Under the pieces are notes generated by a model. The model searched no databases. It was given only the letters and a program-made list of their open reading frames with translations, and was not told the origin of the DNA. Positions 24,024 through 35,300 of a stretch of DNA of 64,000 bases are shown here, piece by piece. Source of the DNA: Bacteroidia bacterium Ga0077558. GTDB taxonomy: Bacteria > Bacteroidota > Bacteroidia > Chitinophagales > Chitinophagaceae. The DNA lies in NCBI GenBank assembly GCA_001464625.1, contig LNFJ01000014.1, forward strand, positions 51,989-115,988, in the 5' to 3' direction. Made by a program: the position numbers and the translations under genes. The number at the start of each line of letters is the position of its first letter. Within the stretch, counting starts at the first letter, position 1.

Positions 24024-25991
24024 ATGGCAAAAACATACAAAGGCTCATTATCACTTGAGTGGTACAATAAGCAAAAGTCAATCATGCTGAACAATTCAAT
24101 AGGTTCGACTTCTGATAAAGATATTCCAGCACCTAAGATAAATTGGGTTAATAAAGAGGATGCTCTATTCTATGAAATCGTTGATTCAGAAGGTAGAGGA
24201 TTGGAACCATTTTGGGTTGATAGAAGTGACTTTCGCATAAAAGAGGCAAGGCCACTTGTATTACAGGGCAATTATAAAGCTATGTCAAAAGATAAGCCAG
24301 GCACTTTGCCGGGGACAGATGAAATATTTGAATTGATAGAATCATCTGAAGATGATACAGAACTAACTTCATTTTTTGTCAGAGGTGATAACCTTCTTGC
24401 AATTAATTCATTAAAGAAGATGTTATTAAATAATCCAAACTTCCCAAAGTTTAGATGTGCATATTTTGATGTTCCATATAATACCGGTCAAGCATTCAAG
24501 CATTATGATGATAGCTTAGAGCATTCTGAGTGGTTAACATTAATGCGTGATAGAATTATAAATATTTATGATTTAATAAGAGAAGATGGTTGTTTGATTG
24601 TTCAAGTTGACGACATAGAACATCATTACCTCAAGGTAATGCTTGATGAAATATTTGGAAGAAACAATTTCGTTAATCAGATATGCTATGAACGGTCTGG
24701 TTCCGCAGGTATAGGCCAAAGCGGTGTTTTCGTAAATACAGCTGAGTATATTCTAATCTACTCAAAAAACCATGAGTCGTTTGATTACAATGAACTTAAA
24801 AAGTATGAGGCACTAGAATATGAAACAATGAAGCGATATAATAAAGTATTGCAGAAAGAAGGAGACAGAGAGTTGGTTGAAGAATTTAATTCTAAGTCAA
24901 ACAATCTGCCTATAAAAATTTATAAACATAAGGACTACGAAATATCAAGCATTTCATTAAGGGATTTTGAAAATAGGAAGTCTGAGATTTATGGCGAATT
25001 TGTTCTAAAGTTTAATAAAATATTTAGAACAACTAATCCACAAGCAGAAAATGAATTTCAAAATGATTTAATCTCTAAAATGTCTGGTGGCCTTTATTCT
25101 GTTGAATACACACCAAGTCGTGGGAAATACAAAGACCAATTGACAACAATTTACTATAATAACAATGAGATATTTGCATGGCTAAAAGATTCTGCATTTA
25201 TAGAAAACAAAGAGATAGTAAAATCAAATAAGATGAATACCATTTGGCTACATTCGGAAATACCAAAAGCCGATTTAGCAAATGAAGGTGGTGTTGAGTT
25301 AAAAAGAAGTAAGAAGCCAGAGCAATTAATGAAAAGAATATTTGATTTTGCTACTAATGAAGGGGACTATATTTTAGACATATTTAGCGGTTCAGGGACT
25401 TCTCTTGCTGTTGCTCATAAAATGAGAAGAAATTGGGTTGGTGTTGAGATTGGGAAACATGCAGATACTCATATTCTTCCACGCTTAAAAAGTGTTATTA
25501 GTGGAGAAGATAAATCAGGTATTACAAAATCACAGAAATGGCAAGGTGGGGGTTCATTTAAATATTATCACTTAGGGCCATCAATTATAAATCAAAGCAC
25601 CGAGGGTGTTGGTGACTTCAATTGGTCATTGGGTAAAAAGTTTATCGAAGAATCACTGCTGCTTTCTTATGACTACTTGCTCGATACAACAATTAATTTT
25701 CAGGCTGACCTATTGTTTCAATCTAAAGAAAGTCAGCCTACGATTGGTGTTCAAAAAATAGGAACTAAAACAAGAGTTGCAATAATATCACTAAACGAGC
25801 CGAAGGGAAAATTAGGCATAATGCCTTACGAAGAAATACAAACTATTTATAAAACCATAAAATCAAAATTTGCACCTGAGTACATTAACATCTTTACAAA
25901 CAGGGGTGTGGAAATGGCCTACGATTCCAAGCCAGATGATTTAGAAGTAATAAAAGTACCTCATGCAATTTTTGCAGAATTAGAAAAGTAA
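24024..25991 (+). CDS. Type III restriction-type DNA methyltransferase (Mod-like)
   Basis: This 655-residue beta-class methylase has motif IV at about 147-153, and motif I (LDIFSGSGTSLAVA) near 450. Motif IV reads DVPYNTG in place of the usual DPPYNTG (codon GTT). HSEWLTLMRDRI and GCLIVQVDDIEH match type III Mod proteins. A target-recognition region lies in between (about 230-420). It probably methylates adenine in an asymmetric site. It stands three bases before the Res gene, as in type III systems, but an unusual helicase-nuclease precedes it. The V in DVPY could change activity. Confidence 0.9.
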   Translation: MAKTYKGSLSLEWYNKQKSIMLNNSIGSTSDKDIPAPKINWVNKEDALFYEIVDSEGRGLEPFWVDRSDFRIKEARPLVLQGNYKAMSKDKPGTLPGTDEIFELIESSEDDTELTSFFVRGDNLLAINSLKKMLLNNPNFPKFRCAYFDVPYNTGQAFKHYDDSLEHSEWLTLMRDRIINIYDLIREDGCLIVQVDDIEHHYLKVMLDEIFGRNNFVNQICYERSGSAGIGQSGVFVNTAEYILIYSKNHESFDYNELKKYEALEYETMKRYNKVLQKEGDRELVEEFNSKSNNLPIKIYKHKDYEISSISLRDFENRKSEIYGEFVLKFNKIFRTTNPQAENEFQNDLISKMSGGLYSVEYTPSRGKYKDQLTTIYYNNNEIFAWLKDSAFIENKEIVKSNKMNTIWLHSEIPKADLANEGGVELKRSKKPEQLMKRIFDFATNEGDYILDIFSGSGTSLAVAHKMRRNWVGVEIGKHADTHILPRLKSVISGEDKSGITKSQKWQGGGSFKYYHLGPSIINQSTEGVGDFNWSLGKKFIEESLLLSYDYLLDTTINFQADLLFQSKESQPTIGVQKIGTKTRVAIISLNEPKGKLGIMPYEEIQTIYKTIKSKFAPEYINIFTNRGVEMAYDSKPDDLEVIKVPHAIFAELEK

Positions 25992-25994
25992 GAT

Positions 25995-28900
25995 ATGGCA
26001 AAAGCAAAACAACCCACCTCTTACTTTCAGGAGCATAGTAAACTGCTTCAAAGAGTAATTGACGACTACCGGGCAAACAGTGCAACTATTAATTTATTTG
26101 CAACAAATGACTATGCCATTTTCAATAATATTGAAACAGGCATTACCAAGCATCCATTGCGTAAATACCAGATGGAGGCATTATACATTTTAGATTATTT
26201 GTTGCGTTGCAATGATGGTAAACCGGAGAAGAAACACCTATTAGAAGAAATAGATAAGGACACAAAAGCGAAAGCACCATTTCTCAGTTACGAAATGGCA
26301 ACAGGTTCCGGCAAAACTATGTTGATGGGTGCAAGCACCTATTTTTTAAATCAGAAATTCAATATCAAAAACTTTCTGATAATAACCCCTGCATCCACTG
26401 ATATTTACCAAAAGACAATCCGCAACTTTACAGTTGGCGGCTATGATTCTGTTTGGGCTGATGATACACCATTTACTTTTAATGTTATTACTGGCGACAA
26501 TTACACACAGAACTTGTTTTTCGATGATTCAAAGGATGCAAATATTTTCATCTTCAACATAAGCAAGTTTGGCTCTAATGCTACCAATACAGATAAGACT
26601 TGGGAAAGTGCAGTATGGCAGGATAAAGACGGCAACAACATTAGCATTAAGGAATTTCTAAAAGGCGAAAAATTGGTGATAATTACTGACGAAGCCCACC
26701 ATCATCAAACACCGGCTGCTAAGAAAATAATAAATAATTTTCATCCCACCGCGGTATTAGAATTTACTGCAACAGCAGTAGAGGCAGAAAAAGGTCAGGA
26801 AAAGAAGAACCAGCAGATTGTTTACAAATACGACATACGAAGGTTTTTGGAAGATGGGCATGGTAAATTAGTAAGAGCAGTTGCATTAGCCAATGAAGTA
26901 AAGAAAACTAAGGATGTAATACTTCAATCAGAAAAGCTAAAACTTGTTACGCTTTTCTTCATTCACTTACTTAAAAAGAAAGCCGTACTGTTAGACCCCA
27001 AATGCAAAGAGTTAAAACCTCTGGCATTTGTAAAAGTAAAAGAAGATACCCACTACACACAAAAGGTATTCGATTATGTTCGCAATGAATTAGCTAATGA
27101 CCTGGACAATATCAATATCATTCTGGACAAGGTAAAAAGTCAGGATTTAGAAATAACAACATTACTCACTGCCTTATTCAATAATACATACGAAGGCAAT
27201 ATAGAACTACTTCGTTCCGATATTCAGAAAGCTGCCTCCAATACAATTTTCTACTATGGCAATTCCGATAAGGAAACAGAAAAGAAGTTTCATAACATCC
27301 GTAAGAATGAAGTTGAGGTAGTTGTTTATATGCAACGACTCGATGAAGGAATTGACCTGCCTAATATTTATACTATGGCAGTCATTAACGACACGGAAAC
27401 AAACTTTAAAACATCTGTAAAGCAAATTATTGGCAGAGGAGTAAGGTTGAATAAAGATGTGAGAGAATTTGATGCAGAACCCAATCCGCTTATTCAGCAA
27501 GCTGAAAAGCTACACATCGTTTGCGACCAGGGTAAAAACTTTGAAGAAGTAATCACTGCAATTCAACAGGAGTTTGGTCTAAATAATAAGTACCTAAGTT
27601 TTGATAAACCCAAGCGGCCAATTATTAACAAAGCAAAGTCTGACCTACTCAAAGGAAAGTATGTACCACATATTAAAGCTGATTTCAAAGCACAGGAAGG
27701 TGTAAGCCTTATTAACCTGATAAATGACTATGACACCGTTGTGGCAAAATATACAGATGATAACTGCTTTGCAGGTGCAGAGGATGAAGAAAAGAGGTTC
27801 ATTAAATACAGACCGGATTCATTCTTTTTAGAGGTAGATATTTTTGCAGACAAAAAGGAGTACCACAAACAGTTACAGCAAAGCGGTGGAGTAGAAACAA
27901 CACTATCAATTACAGATAAAGAAATGAAGGCTATTTACGGCCATGTGCAAAAGAACCTTCATTGTCTGCCGGATTCTGATACAGTGAAGAAAGCATTTAA
28001 GGCTTATATAGACAAGTTTAATGAGAAGGAACTAAAGTATTACCGTTTAGATGATGCTGATGATAAACTTGCCTTAAATCTGTTTGTAAACTCATTCAGC
28101 TTCTTTTATCGTAATCATATTGAAAAAAATTATTTCCGTTTAGATTTTAGGCAGATCAACGAAGGGGATAGCTGGAACCTAATGAAGAGATTTGAGGATT
28201 ATGAAATCCGTATTCCAGACGATCAAATTGGCAATAATAAGCGTTTACAGATAAGAGATAAATCGAAACTTATTGAATTAATAGATTCCAACTACCATTT
28301 TTTTGGTTATGAAAAGTCTGTTTATGATTACGAAAAATTCGATTCTTTCCCCGAAATGCAATTAGCTGAATATGCTAATGCAATTTTGAAAAAAGAAAAG
28401 GGTGGGAAAATTGTAGCGCTTGAGGCTCCCGATGATGAACTATTAACAGTTGCAGCCGAACCAGAAGCGCAATATGAGAAAAAAGGTATAAATTTTTGGA
28501 TCAGGAATCAGAGAAATATCTATTTTACTTATGGCTCCAAAAAGTATTACCCTGATTTTATTTTGTTTAAAGACGATTTCATTTATGTAATAGAGACGAA
28601 AGGTGAGATATTCTCAGACACAAAGAAAAATACACTACTCAAAAAATTGGACGAAGTACCTGGTGATGGGGTAATCAAAGGATTTAAAGGGTTACTTATA
28701 TTTTCTGCACAGTTAGAAGAAATGGGCGATAACCTGGTAGGCTTTGATGAATTTGTGAACGAATCAGAAGAAATACTAAGAAGGCACCAATCAAAGGCAG
28801 AACTTGTACAAGATCCTCCACTTACAGAAAGGTTTGTTAAGTACCTCCCTGTTTATTCACCGATAAAAGCTTACAAAAAGTTTATTAAGCAACAGAAAAC

Positions 28901-29291
28901 ACCAAAGCCTGACGGCTGGCTTGAAGTACCCGAAAATCCCCGTGGTTATCCAGAGTTGGTTTTTGCCACACAAGCAAAAGGGGATGCGTTAAATCCCAAC
29001 TACAAACATAATGACTGGGTTTATTTTTTCAACACACAGAATATCTCTGAAGCAGTAAATAAGCTATCCCTAGTGTACAATCCTGAGATAGAAGATGAAT
29101 ACGATGCCGGTTGCACAATACGGACGGTTCAGATAGTTGAAAAGAAATCTAAAGCCAGTTTATTTAATGAAAAGGAAATTCATTTACAGCCATACAATAA
29201 AATAAAAGAACCAATCATAGTGACTAATGTCATTTCGGGTCAGGAAATTGAGATAATTGGAATTGAGTTCTTAATTAATAACAAAGGATAA
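25995..29291 (+). CDS. Type III restriction-type helicase-nuclease (Res-like) with C-terminal LexA/S24-like domain
   Basis: A 1098-residue SF2 helicase has MATGSGKTMLMG (near 100), TDEAHHH, ATAVE and QIIGRGVRL (near 475). A PD-(D/E)XK nuclease follows at about 850-870 (YYPDFILF, VIETKGE). The last 115 residues (from about 981) resemble an S24/LexA peptidase fold: GDALNPNYKHNDWVYF corresponds to GDSMxP...GDWV, and IHLQPYNKIKEPI...EIEIIGI to its C-terminal strands. The catalytic Ser is Ala here, so if it is S24-derived it is inactive and may sense or bind. With the upstream methylase it forms a type III-like restriction pair. Confidence 0.92.
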   Translation: MAKAKQPTSYFQEHSKLLQRVIDDYRANSATINLFATNDYAIFNNIETGITKHPLRKYQMEALYILDYLLRCNDGKPEKKHLLEEIDKDTKAKAPFLSYEMATGSGKTMLMGASTYFLNQKFNIKNFLIITPASTDIYQKTIRNFTVGGYDSVWADDTPFTFNVITGDNYTQNLFFDDSKDANIFIFNISKFGSNATNTDKTWESAVWQDKDGNNISIKEFLKGEKLVIITDEAHHHQTPAAKKIINNFHPTAVLEFTATAVEAEKGQEKKNQQIVYKYDIRRFLEDGHGKLVRAVALANEVKKTKDVILQSEKLKLVTLFFIHLLKKKAVLLDPKCKELKPLAFVKVKEDTHYTQKVFDYVRNELANDLDNINIILDKVKSQDLEITTLLTALFNNTYEGNIELLRSDIQKAASNTIFYYGNSDKETEKKFHNIRKNEVEVVVYMQRLDEGIDLPNIYTMAVINDTETNFKTSVKQIIGRGVRLNKDVREFDAEPNPLIQQAEKLHIVCDQGKNFEEVITAIQQEFGLNNKYLSFDKPKRPIINKAKSDLLKGKYVPHIKADFKAQEGVSLINLINDYDTVVAKYTDDNCFAGAEDEEKRFIKYRPDSFFLEVDIFADKKEYHKQLQQSGGVETTLSITDKEMKAIYGHVQKNLHCLPDSDTVKKAFKAYIDKFNEKELKYYRLDDADDKLALNLFVNSFSFFYRNHIEKNYFRLDFRQINEGDSWNLMKRFEDYEIRIPDDQIGNNKRLQIRDKSKLIELIDSNYHFFGYEKSVYDYEKFDSFPEMQLAEYANAILKKEKGGKIVALEAPDDELLTVAAEPEAQYEKKGINFWIRNQRNIYFTYGSKKYYPDFILFKDDFIYVIETKGEIFSDTKKNTLLKKLDEVPGDGVIKGFKGLLIFSAQLEEMGDNLVGFDEFVNESEEILRRHQSKAELVQDPPLTERFVKYLPVYSPIKAYKKFIKQQKTPKPDGWLEVPENPRGYPELVFATQAKGDALNPNYKHNDWVYFFNTQNISEAVNKLSLVYNPEIEDEYDAGCTIRTVQIVEKKSKASLFNEKEIHLQPYNKIKEPIIVTNVISGQEIEIIGIEFLINNKG

Positions 29292-29324
29292 GATTATTGA
29301 AGGTAAAATGAAGATATATTTTAA

Positions 29325-30827
29325 TTGATGAATAGAATTGCACTCATAAACAAAATAAATACCTATGCTGCAAGGTTTGTATTAGAGGTAGAGGGCTTTA
29401 ATGCTTCAAACCTTTATGATATAAATATCCATGCGGAAGGGTTTCTTATTCCTGTATTAAATGAGGTGTTTGGTCTTCGTCTGGAGAACCTAAATAATAC
29501 TCAAAAGAAAAATTTTCCTGCAATTGATTTGGCAGATTTTAAAAACAAAGTGGCATTTCAAATAACAGCAACAAGTGATTTTGATAAAATAAAAACGACA
29601 TTAGAAACTTTTAAAGAGTATAAACTAAATGAAGCCTTTGATGTTCTTTACATATACATCATTACGCATAAAAAGGAAAAGTATAACGACGAGAAATTAA
29701 AATCCGTGATTCCACAAGATTTTAGTTTCACTACTTCTGAAAATGTAATAGATAAGGATAATCTTTTGCAAAAGATAACAGCCCTTAGCTCCACGCCAAA
29801 AATTGAAGCAATCTCTAAATTATATGAACATGAGTTTTCTGATTTTCAAATTCAAATGCGAGAGAAGGCTTATGTAAATGGGTGTTTGAATACTGAAAAT
29901 GAAGCAATATGTCCCAATCTTTTAAAAATTTCTTTTCCTAAATATATATATCAGGCAGAATTAAACATTGATGAGGATAAAATTCTCAATGATCTCAATA
30001 CGTATTTAGCTTCTAAGAACAAAAGGCCAATAAAAAAACTTAAACCGGGGAATCTGGTAAAAAAAGCTTTGAGGACGCATGATATACGATCCGGAGAGTG
30101 GGTTCTTTATGAAAATTATATTTACACATTTATTGACCTGAATAATACATCTGAACCGTTCCGTAAGATTGTAGACATAGGAACTATTACCCGTATTGAG
30201 TGCAACGAGTTTTATGGAAGCAATGAAAATACATTAAGAGTATTTAAGCATTTGCTTCGTAATACATTGATTGAATTATGTAAATTAAAAGAGATAGAGT
30301 GGTATGGGCAGCAAGAAATTTTCAGATTTGCAAATAATCAGGACGCACCAAATCAAAAAAAGGTAAAGTGGAAGGGGAAAAATGAGGCTACCAAAACCGT
30401 GATATTTGAAATGCACAATAAAAAAGAAGGTCATATTGTATGTTTCAGGAGCCTTGCATTTAAAAGTTCATTTTTTAACATAGAAGACACTTGGTACTTG
30501 ATATTAAATCCGACCTGGAGTTTTACGAATCCTTATGGCTACCGGGCAAGTAGATTTGAATCAGCTTATATGTCTGGAATAAAGAGATTAGAATCTAATG
30601 GTTCTATTTATAATTATTTTAGATTTTTTAGTTACTATTTCTCACATAAAGATTTATTTACTAAGCCTTATCCATATTTAGAAATTCAGAAAAATGAGAA
30701 ACTAACTATTAGCCCTAAATTGGAAGAAAAAGCATGGAAGCCTGCAAAGATTATTGAAAGAAAATCTGCGGACATTGATATTGAAATTAATGCAGATAAC
30801 GAATTGACCGATAATACACTGTTTTAG
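29325..30827 (+). CDS. SMEK-like nuclease domain + APAZ protein, partner of the short Argonaute
   Basis: In 500 residues, the N-terminal part (about 1-150) matches what I know as the SMEK domain: AEGFLIPVLNEVFGL, FPAIDLADFKNKVAFQITAT and KIKTTLETF, a PD-(D/E)XK-like layout with D and Q-x-T. From about 200 the protein has the APAZ character (analogue of PAZ), including WVLYENYIYTFIDLN, VFKHLLRNTLIELCKLKEIE, FKSSFFNIEDTWYLILNPT and ESAYMSGIKRLESNGSIYNY. APAZ proteins bind short Argonautes and bear effector domains such as SIR2, TIR or nucleases. The Argonaute gene starts three bases later. I infer a DNase effector that becomes active upon nucleic-acid recognition. Confidence 0.82.
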   Translation: MMNRIALINKINTYAARFVLEVEGFNASNLYDINIHAEGFLIPVLNEVFGLRLENLNNTQKKNFPAIDLADFKNKVAFQITATSDFDKIKTTLETFKEYKLNEAFDVLYIYIITHKKEKYNDEKLKSVIPQDFSFTTSENVIDKDNLLQKITALSSTPKIEAISKLYEHEFSDFQIQMREKAYVNGCLNTENEAICPNLLKISFPKYIYQAELNIDEDKILNDLNTYLASKNKRPIKKLKPGNLVKKALRTHDIRSGEWVLYENYIYTFIDLNNTSEPFRKIVDIGTITRIECNEFYGSNENTLRVFKHLLRNTLIELCKLKEIEWYGQQEIFRFANNQDAPNQKKVKWKGKNEATKTVIFEMHNKKEGHIVCFRSLAFKSSFFNIEDTWYLILNPTWSFTNPYGYRASRFESAYMSGIKRLESNGSIYNYFRFFSYYFSHKDLFTKPYPYLEIQKNEKLTISPKLEEKAWKPAKIIERKSADIDIEINADNELTDNTLF

Positions 30828-30830
30828 TTT

Positions 30831-32285
30831 ATGAAAGTTAGATACATAGAGGAACCGTCATTGCAATTTGGCAGCAATCAACATATCTGTCCGAAATATG
30901 GCATTTATAACCATAGCCCTTTTGATATTAATCAAGTTAGACCGGAGAGAATAACAATCGGAATTATAGGTAAAGGAGAAAGCGTGGATAAGGTTTTAGC
31001 GTGGATTGAATCCTGTAAAAAACATATTGATGGAAAACAAAGTAAAAATCCCCATCCGAATTTATTTTTAAATTTTTGTGGTTTCAATAAGGAAATTGGT
31101 TTTCAAAGTGAAATTGTTTATGATGATACTTATTTAAGAAAAATCAATAATTCTGAATTTGATGCAATAATTAAAAAGAAAGAAAATCTGGAAGAAAGAA
31201 TCAACGATATTGCTGATTTGTATTTGTCGGAAATTAAATTTCTGTCTAAAAATAAAAAGCCCGATGTTATTCTGTGCGCTTTAAGTGAAAATTTCATTAC
31301 CTACATACAGGAAAAAGAAGTTGAACCTGAAGAAGATGATGAATCCGAAAAAGAGAGCGATTCAGGTGAATCTGAAATAGATGCCGAGGAAATATCTGCC
31401 AAAGAGCAAAATTTCAGAAGATACTTAAAAGCAAAAGCAATGCAGTATAATATCCCGATACAGATTGTAAGAGATAGAATTGCAAAGCCAACTGCTGAAA
31501 TGCAAGATGAGGCTACTATAGCATGGAACTTTTTCACTGCACTATATTACAAGGCATCTGGTACTCCGTGGGCATTAATCCGTAAAGATTCCGCAGAAAC
31601 CACTTGCTATGCAGGAATTAGTTTTTTTAAAAGCAGGGATAAATCAACCACGCAAACAAGTATAGCGCAGATATTTAATGAATTAGGTAAAGGAGTTATT
31701 TTAAGAGGAGAAGAAATCACACTGAAAAAAAATGATAGAACACCACATCTAGCAGAAGAACAGGCATTTAATTTACTAACTCTATCTCTTAAAGAATATT
31801 ATGATGCGGTAAAGATATTTCCCAAGCGTCTAGTGTTGCACAAAACATCGAATTTTAGTGAGGATGAGATATATGGATTCACACAGGCTGCTAAACAACT
31901 TCATATTAATCAAATTGATTTGGTCTCTATTCAACGATCAGACATACGTTTATATCGAGAAGGGAACTATCCTCCAATGAGAGGCACACATTTCTCATTA
32001 ACAGAACAACATAATGTTTTATATACAAGAGGGTCTGTCCCGTATTACGAAACATATCCAGGTAAGTACATTCCAAGCCCGATTGAAGTTAAACTTGCTT
32101 ATTATGATGAATCTCCAAATCTAATTTGCGATGAGATTATTGCTTTAACAAAAATGAACTGGAACAATACACAGTTTGATAGAAAGTATCCGATTACAAT
32201 AGAATGCGCAAGAAATGTAGGCGAGATTCTAAAATATCTCGATGAAAAAGATCAGATGCAGTTAAAATATAGCTTTTATATGTAA
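30831..32285 (+). CDS. Short prokaryotic Argonaute (MID-PIWI), catalytically inactive
   Basis: This 484-residue protein starts with the Argonaute junction motif LQFGSNQHICPKYGIYNHSP, continues with a MID domain (YNIPIQIVRDR; WNFFTALYYKASGTPWAL near 235-250) and ends with the PIWI tail VPYYETYPGKYIPSPIEVKL ... LTKMNWNNTQFDRKYPITIE. Two aspartates of the slicer tetrad are missing: YAGISFF has S in place of D and VLHKTSNF lacks the D. Thus it is a guide-binding but non-cutting short Argonaute, like those that work with APAZ effectors. It is probably an immune sensor for plasmid or phage nucleic acid. Strong AT-rich coding suggests separate acquisition. Confidence 0.93.
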   Translation: MKVRYIEEPSLQFGSNQHICPKYGIYNHSPFDINQVRPERITIGIIGKGESVDKVLAWIESCKKHIDGKQSKNPHPNLFLNFCGFNKEIGFQSEIVYDDTYLRKINNSEFDAIIKKKENLEERINDIADLYLSEIKFLSKNKKPDVILCALSENFITYIQEKEVEPEEDDESEKESDSGESEIDAEEISAKEQNFRRYLKAKAMQYNIPIQIVRDRIAKPTAEMQDEATIAWNFFTALYYKASGTPWALIRKDSAETTCYAGISFFKSRDKSTTQTSIAQIFNELGKGVILRGEEITLKKNDRTPHLAEEQAFNLLTLSLKEYYDAVKIFPKRLVLHKTSNFSEDEIYGFTQAAKQLHINQIDLVSIQRSDIRLYREGNYPPMRGTHFSLTEQHNVLYTRGSVPYYETYPGKYIPSPIEVKLAYYDESPNLICDEIIALTKMNWNNTQFDRKYPITIECARNVGEILKYLDEKDQMQLKYSFYM

Positions 32286-32347
32286 TTAATACAAATTCTT
32301 GGCTACTTGACAATAAATTCAAAACAAACTGCAAAAACTGACAAAAC

Positions 32348-35300
32348 ATGGCGGAATTTACAAGGAAACCAGAGAACGGAAACATCTTTGAAGGCACTTT
32401 AGACGAAGCCGTAGAAGTGACGTTAAGAATTGTAGATGACTTTGAAAATCGTTTCAATAGAAACCCTGAAAACAAATTAAGGGCAGCACAAGTAGTTCAA
32501 TTACTATCATCAGATAGCAGGGTGTGTTTTTTTCAAAAGCAAAAAGCTGATGACCAAAATAATAAAGCACGTCACAAGATTATTATTCCTTTAGGCAATG
32601 AGAGAGCCATTGAAGCATTAGTTGGCTTGTGGATTGATAAGGTAGATACATTCACCGAACTTTATTCCTACCGGGTAGGTAAATTCAAGGAAATCTCCTT
32701 TTTCAACGAACCTACCAAGCATACAATCAAGAGAAATTGCAAGTTTCAATTTGTGGAACTTGATCGTAAGGCAGGTACAAATGCCGAAAACTTTAAAGAG
32801 CTTTTTAAAGCAGTCGAATCATGTGAAATTCCTGTAGTTGATATTAACAAAGACAAGGACAAACAAATATGGCACAACTACGTTGTGGCTATGAAAAAAT
32901 TAGTGAAGCAAAAGGAACAGGTTTGGAAAATTCAAAAAATTAGCCAACCCTATTCTGAAAAAAGGGATGAAGATACCGAAAGAGCCAACTATATTGATAT
33001 TTACATAAATGAAAAAGAACTGATTGACCAGCTAATAGAAGACATAGAAGGTCTTTTCAATCCCTATGAATTGGAAGATTATGGAGTAAGCGATGAAAAG
33101 GCGTTTATTGAGTTTAAAAATTATCGGGAGTTAAGTCAGGAGGAATTAAATCAACTGAAAGAATTAGGTGAGGAATTGTTTTATGAACTATCTGCCTCAT
33201 CCCCCATTCACTATATTTCGGGCGAGGTTCAATTCAAATACACCGATACAGCTTCAAAAGATGAAATATATACAGCAATAAAAACAAAGCTGGGTTCTGA
33301 CTATCAATTAGAGACAGAAATCAACAAGGACGGTTACATTGATCTTAATGATAATGATATACCGCATTTGCAAAAAATACTTGCAGATAACTACCACAAC
33401 TTAATATCCTTGCACAAGGACAATCTTGTTCAGCTAAAAGTTGAGTTTAATTCCGGTAGAGATTTAGTACTGCTGAAAGATAAAATCAAAGGTATTCTTG
33501 ATGCGGAAGGATTAACAAGAAGTATAGTTTCTATTTCACAGGATGGCAAAAACATAGTCATTGAAGTTGGTGCATATATTCATCCTCGTAAATTCAGCAC
33601 AGAAAATTTAGAATTTATTGAATCAGTATCTCGATTCTCAGCCAACAGGCAAATCAGGATAAAGCCAATAGAAGGCTTAGAAATAGCTGGCAATTTTTAC
33701 CAAATGGCAAATGCCAGTAAAGAAGACATTGACAATTCTCTTGCTACCCTGCAACAGAATTTCCCCGGTGTTCAGTTTTTCCGTAAACCTACATTGTACT
33801 TTTTCAAACTTGGCAGCAGGGTAAACCCGGAAGTCCTCCGTAATTTCAAAACCGCAACTGATTTGCAAGGCAAATCCGAATTTTTTTTTGCCAATTCAAT
33901 ATTAAATGTAGTAGCTGAAAATGCGGATGATTACAACAAACAAGTAAGAAGGATAATGGAGGCATTTCCTGAGGCAACTTTGCAAACCAAACCCTTTAAG
34001 CCCACTTACCAAATACAATTTAGAACTGATGTTGAATCAAAAAGACAGAGCTTCATCAATAAGGTTCAAAACGAAATCAGAAATGCAGTAACTGGAAAGG
34101 TTGAATTTGATGTTATCAAAAATCACACAAGGGTTTTGTTCTCTTATCGTTTTACTTCTGATGAAGAAAGAGATAAATTAAAACAGGCTGTTTCCGAAGC
34201 ATGTACTCCTAATCAGGATATAGTTTCTTTTTCATTCGAAAATGAACTGGGCAGAACCATTTATGAACTGCGTAAAAATGAAACACTTGAAATTGAAAAA
34301 GAAAAAGAAGTTGCCGGAAATGTTAGGCAAGCAACCTTTATTTACCTGACACCGGAGCAAAGAGGCCAGTTAACCAAAGCGATTGAGCTTTTTGGTGATG
34401 AGGCAATTTTTAGAGAGGGTATTCAAATAGGAAAGCTAATAAAAAAAGAAAAAGATCGCTTAAAATTCCGAATCACTGATGAATTTGATGAAAGAATTAA
34501 TGCAAGGGAGGAAGACAGGATTGACCTTAACGAAATCCGGCAGGGATATATCAAACCAATATTTCCGGGTGAATTAACGAACATTGGCCGGATGATAAAG
34601 GCAATGAAAAAAGTGACCGAACCAGGTGGCCGGGTAGGTTATCCTGTTAACAGAAATCTTTCCAACTTCTTGTTTGATCCGAATGAGGCAAGGCAATCAG
34701 CAACTGACATCGAGGAAGAAAAATTAAAAGTAATTGCTGATTTGAATGAGCCATTATTAAAGGAACAACAAAAGCAGCTTGAAGCTGTGGCAAAAACGCT
34801 AATAGCAAAAGACCTAGCATTAATTCAAGGTCCTCCTGGCACTGGTAAGACAACTGTAATTGCTGAGATCATTTGGCAAACACTGCTCCGTGACCCACAG
34901 GCTAAATTGCTGATTACTTCTCAAACCAACCTTGCTGTTGATAATGCACTGGAACGAATTAAAGGGAAAAAATTAGTTCGCCCAATACGCATAGGCAACA
35001 TTGATAAGTTTGAAGACGAAGGAAAGGTTTATTCAAATGACAGGATAAAGAAATGGCTTCAAGCAAAAACAAATTCCGATGAAGAAGAGCTGTATGCAGA
35101 GAATGCGGTTTGCCAATGGATAGAGAATGTACAAGGGAAATGTAGTGCCGAAGTAAAATATAGCAAAGCGGTTGAAAAGTGGAAAGCCGGTTTACACGAG
35201 AAAGACCTTCTGATTAAAACAACGTTCGCCAATGCTTATTACAAATATGTAAATGTATTTGCTGCTACTTGTAGCGAGTGCGGTAGCAGGAATTTTGGAG

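Noticed and set aside
29325..32285. CRISPR array or guide RNA locus beside the Argonaute
   Set aside because: No repeat-spacer pattern is seen, and the genes are nearly contiguous. Guides must come from elsewhere.
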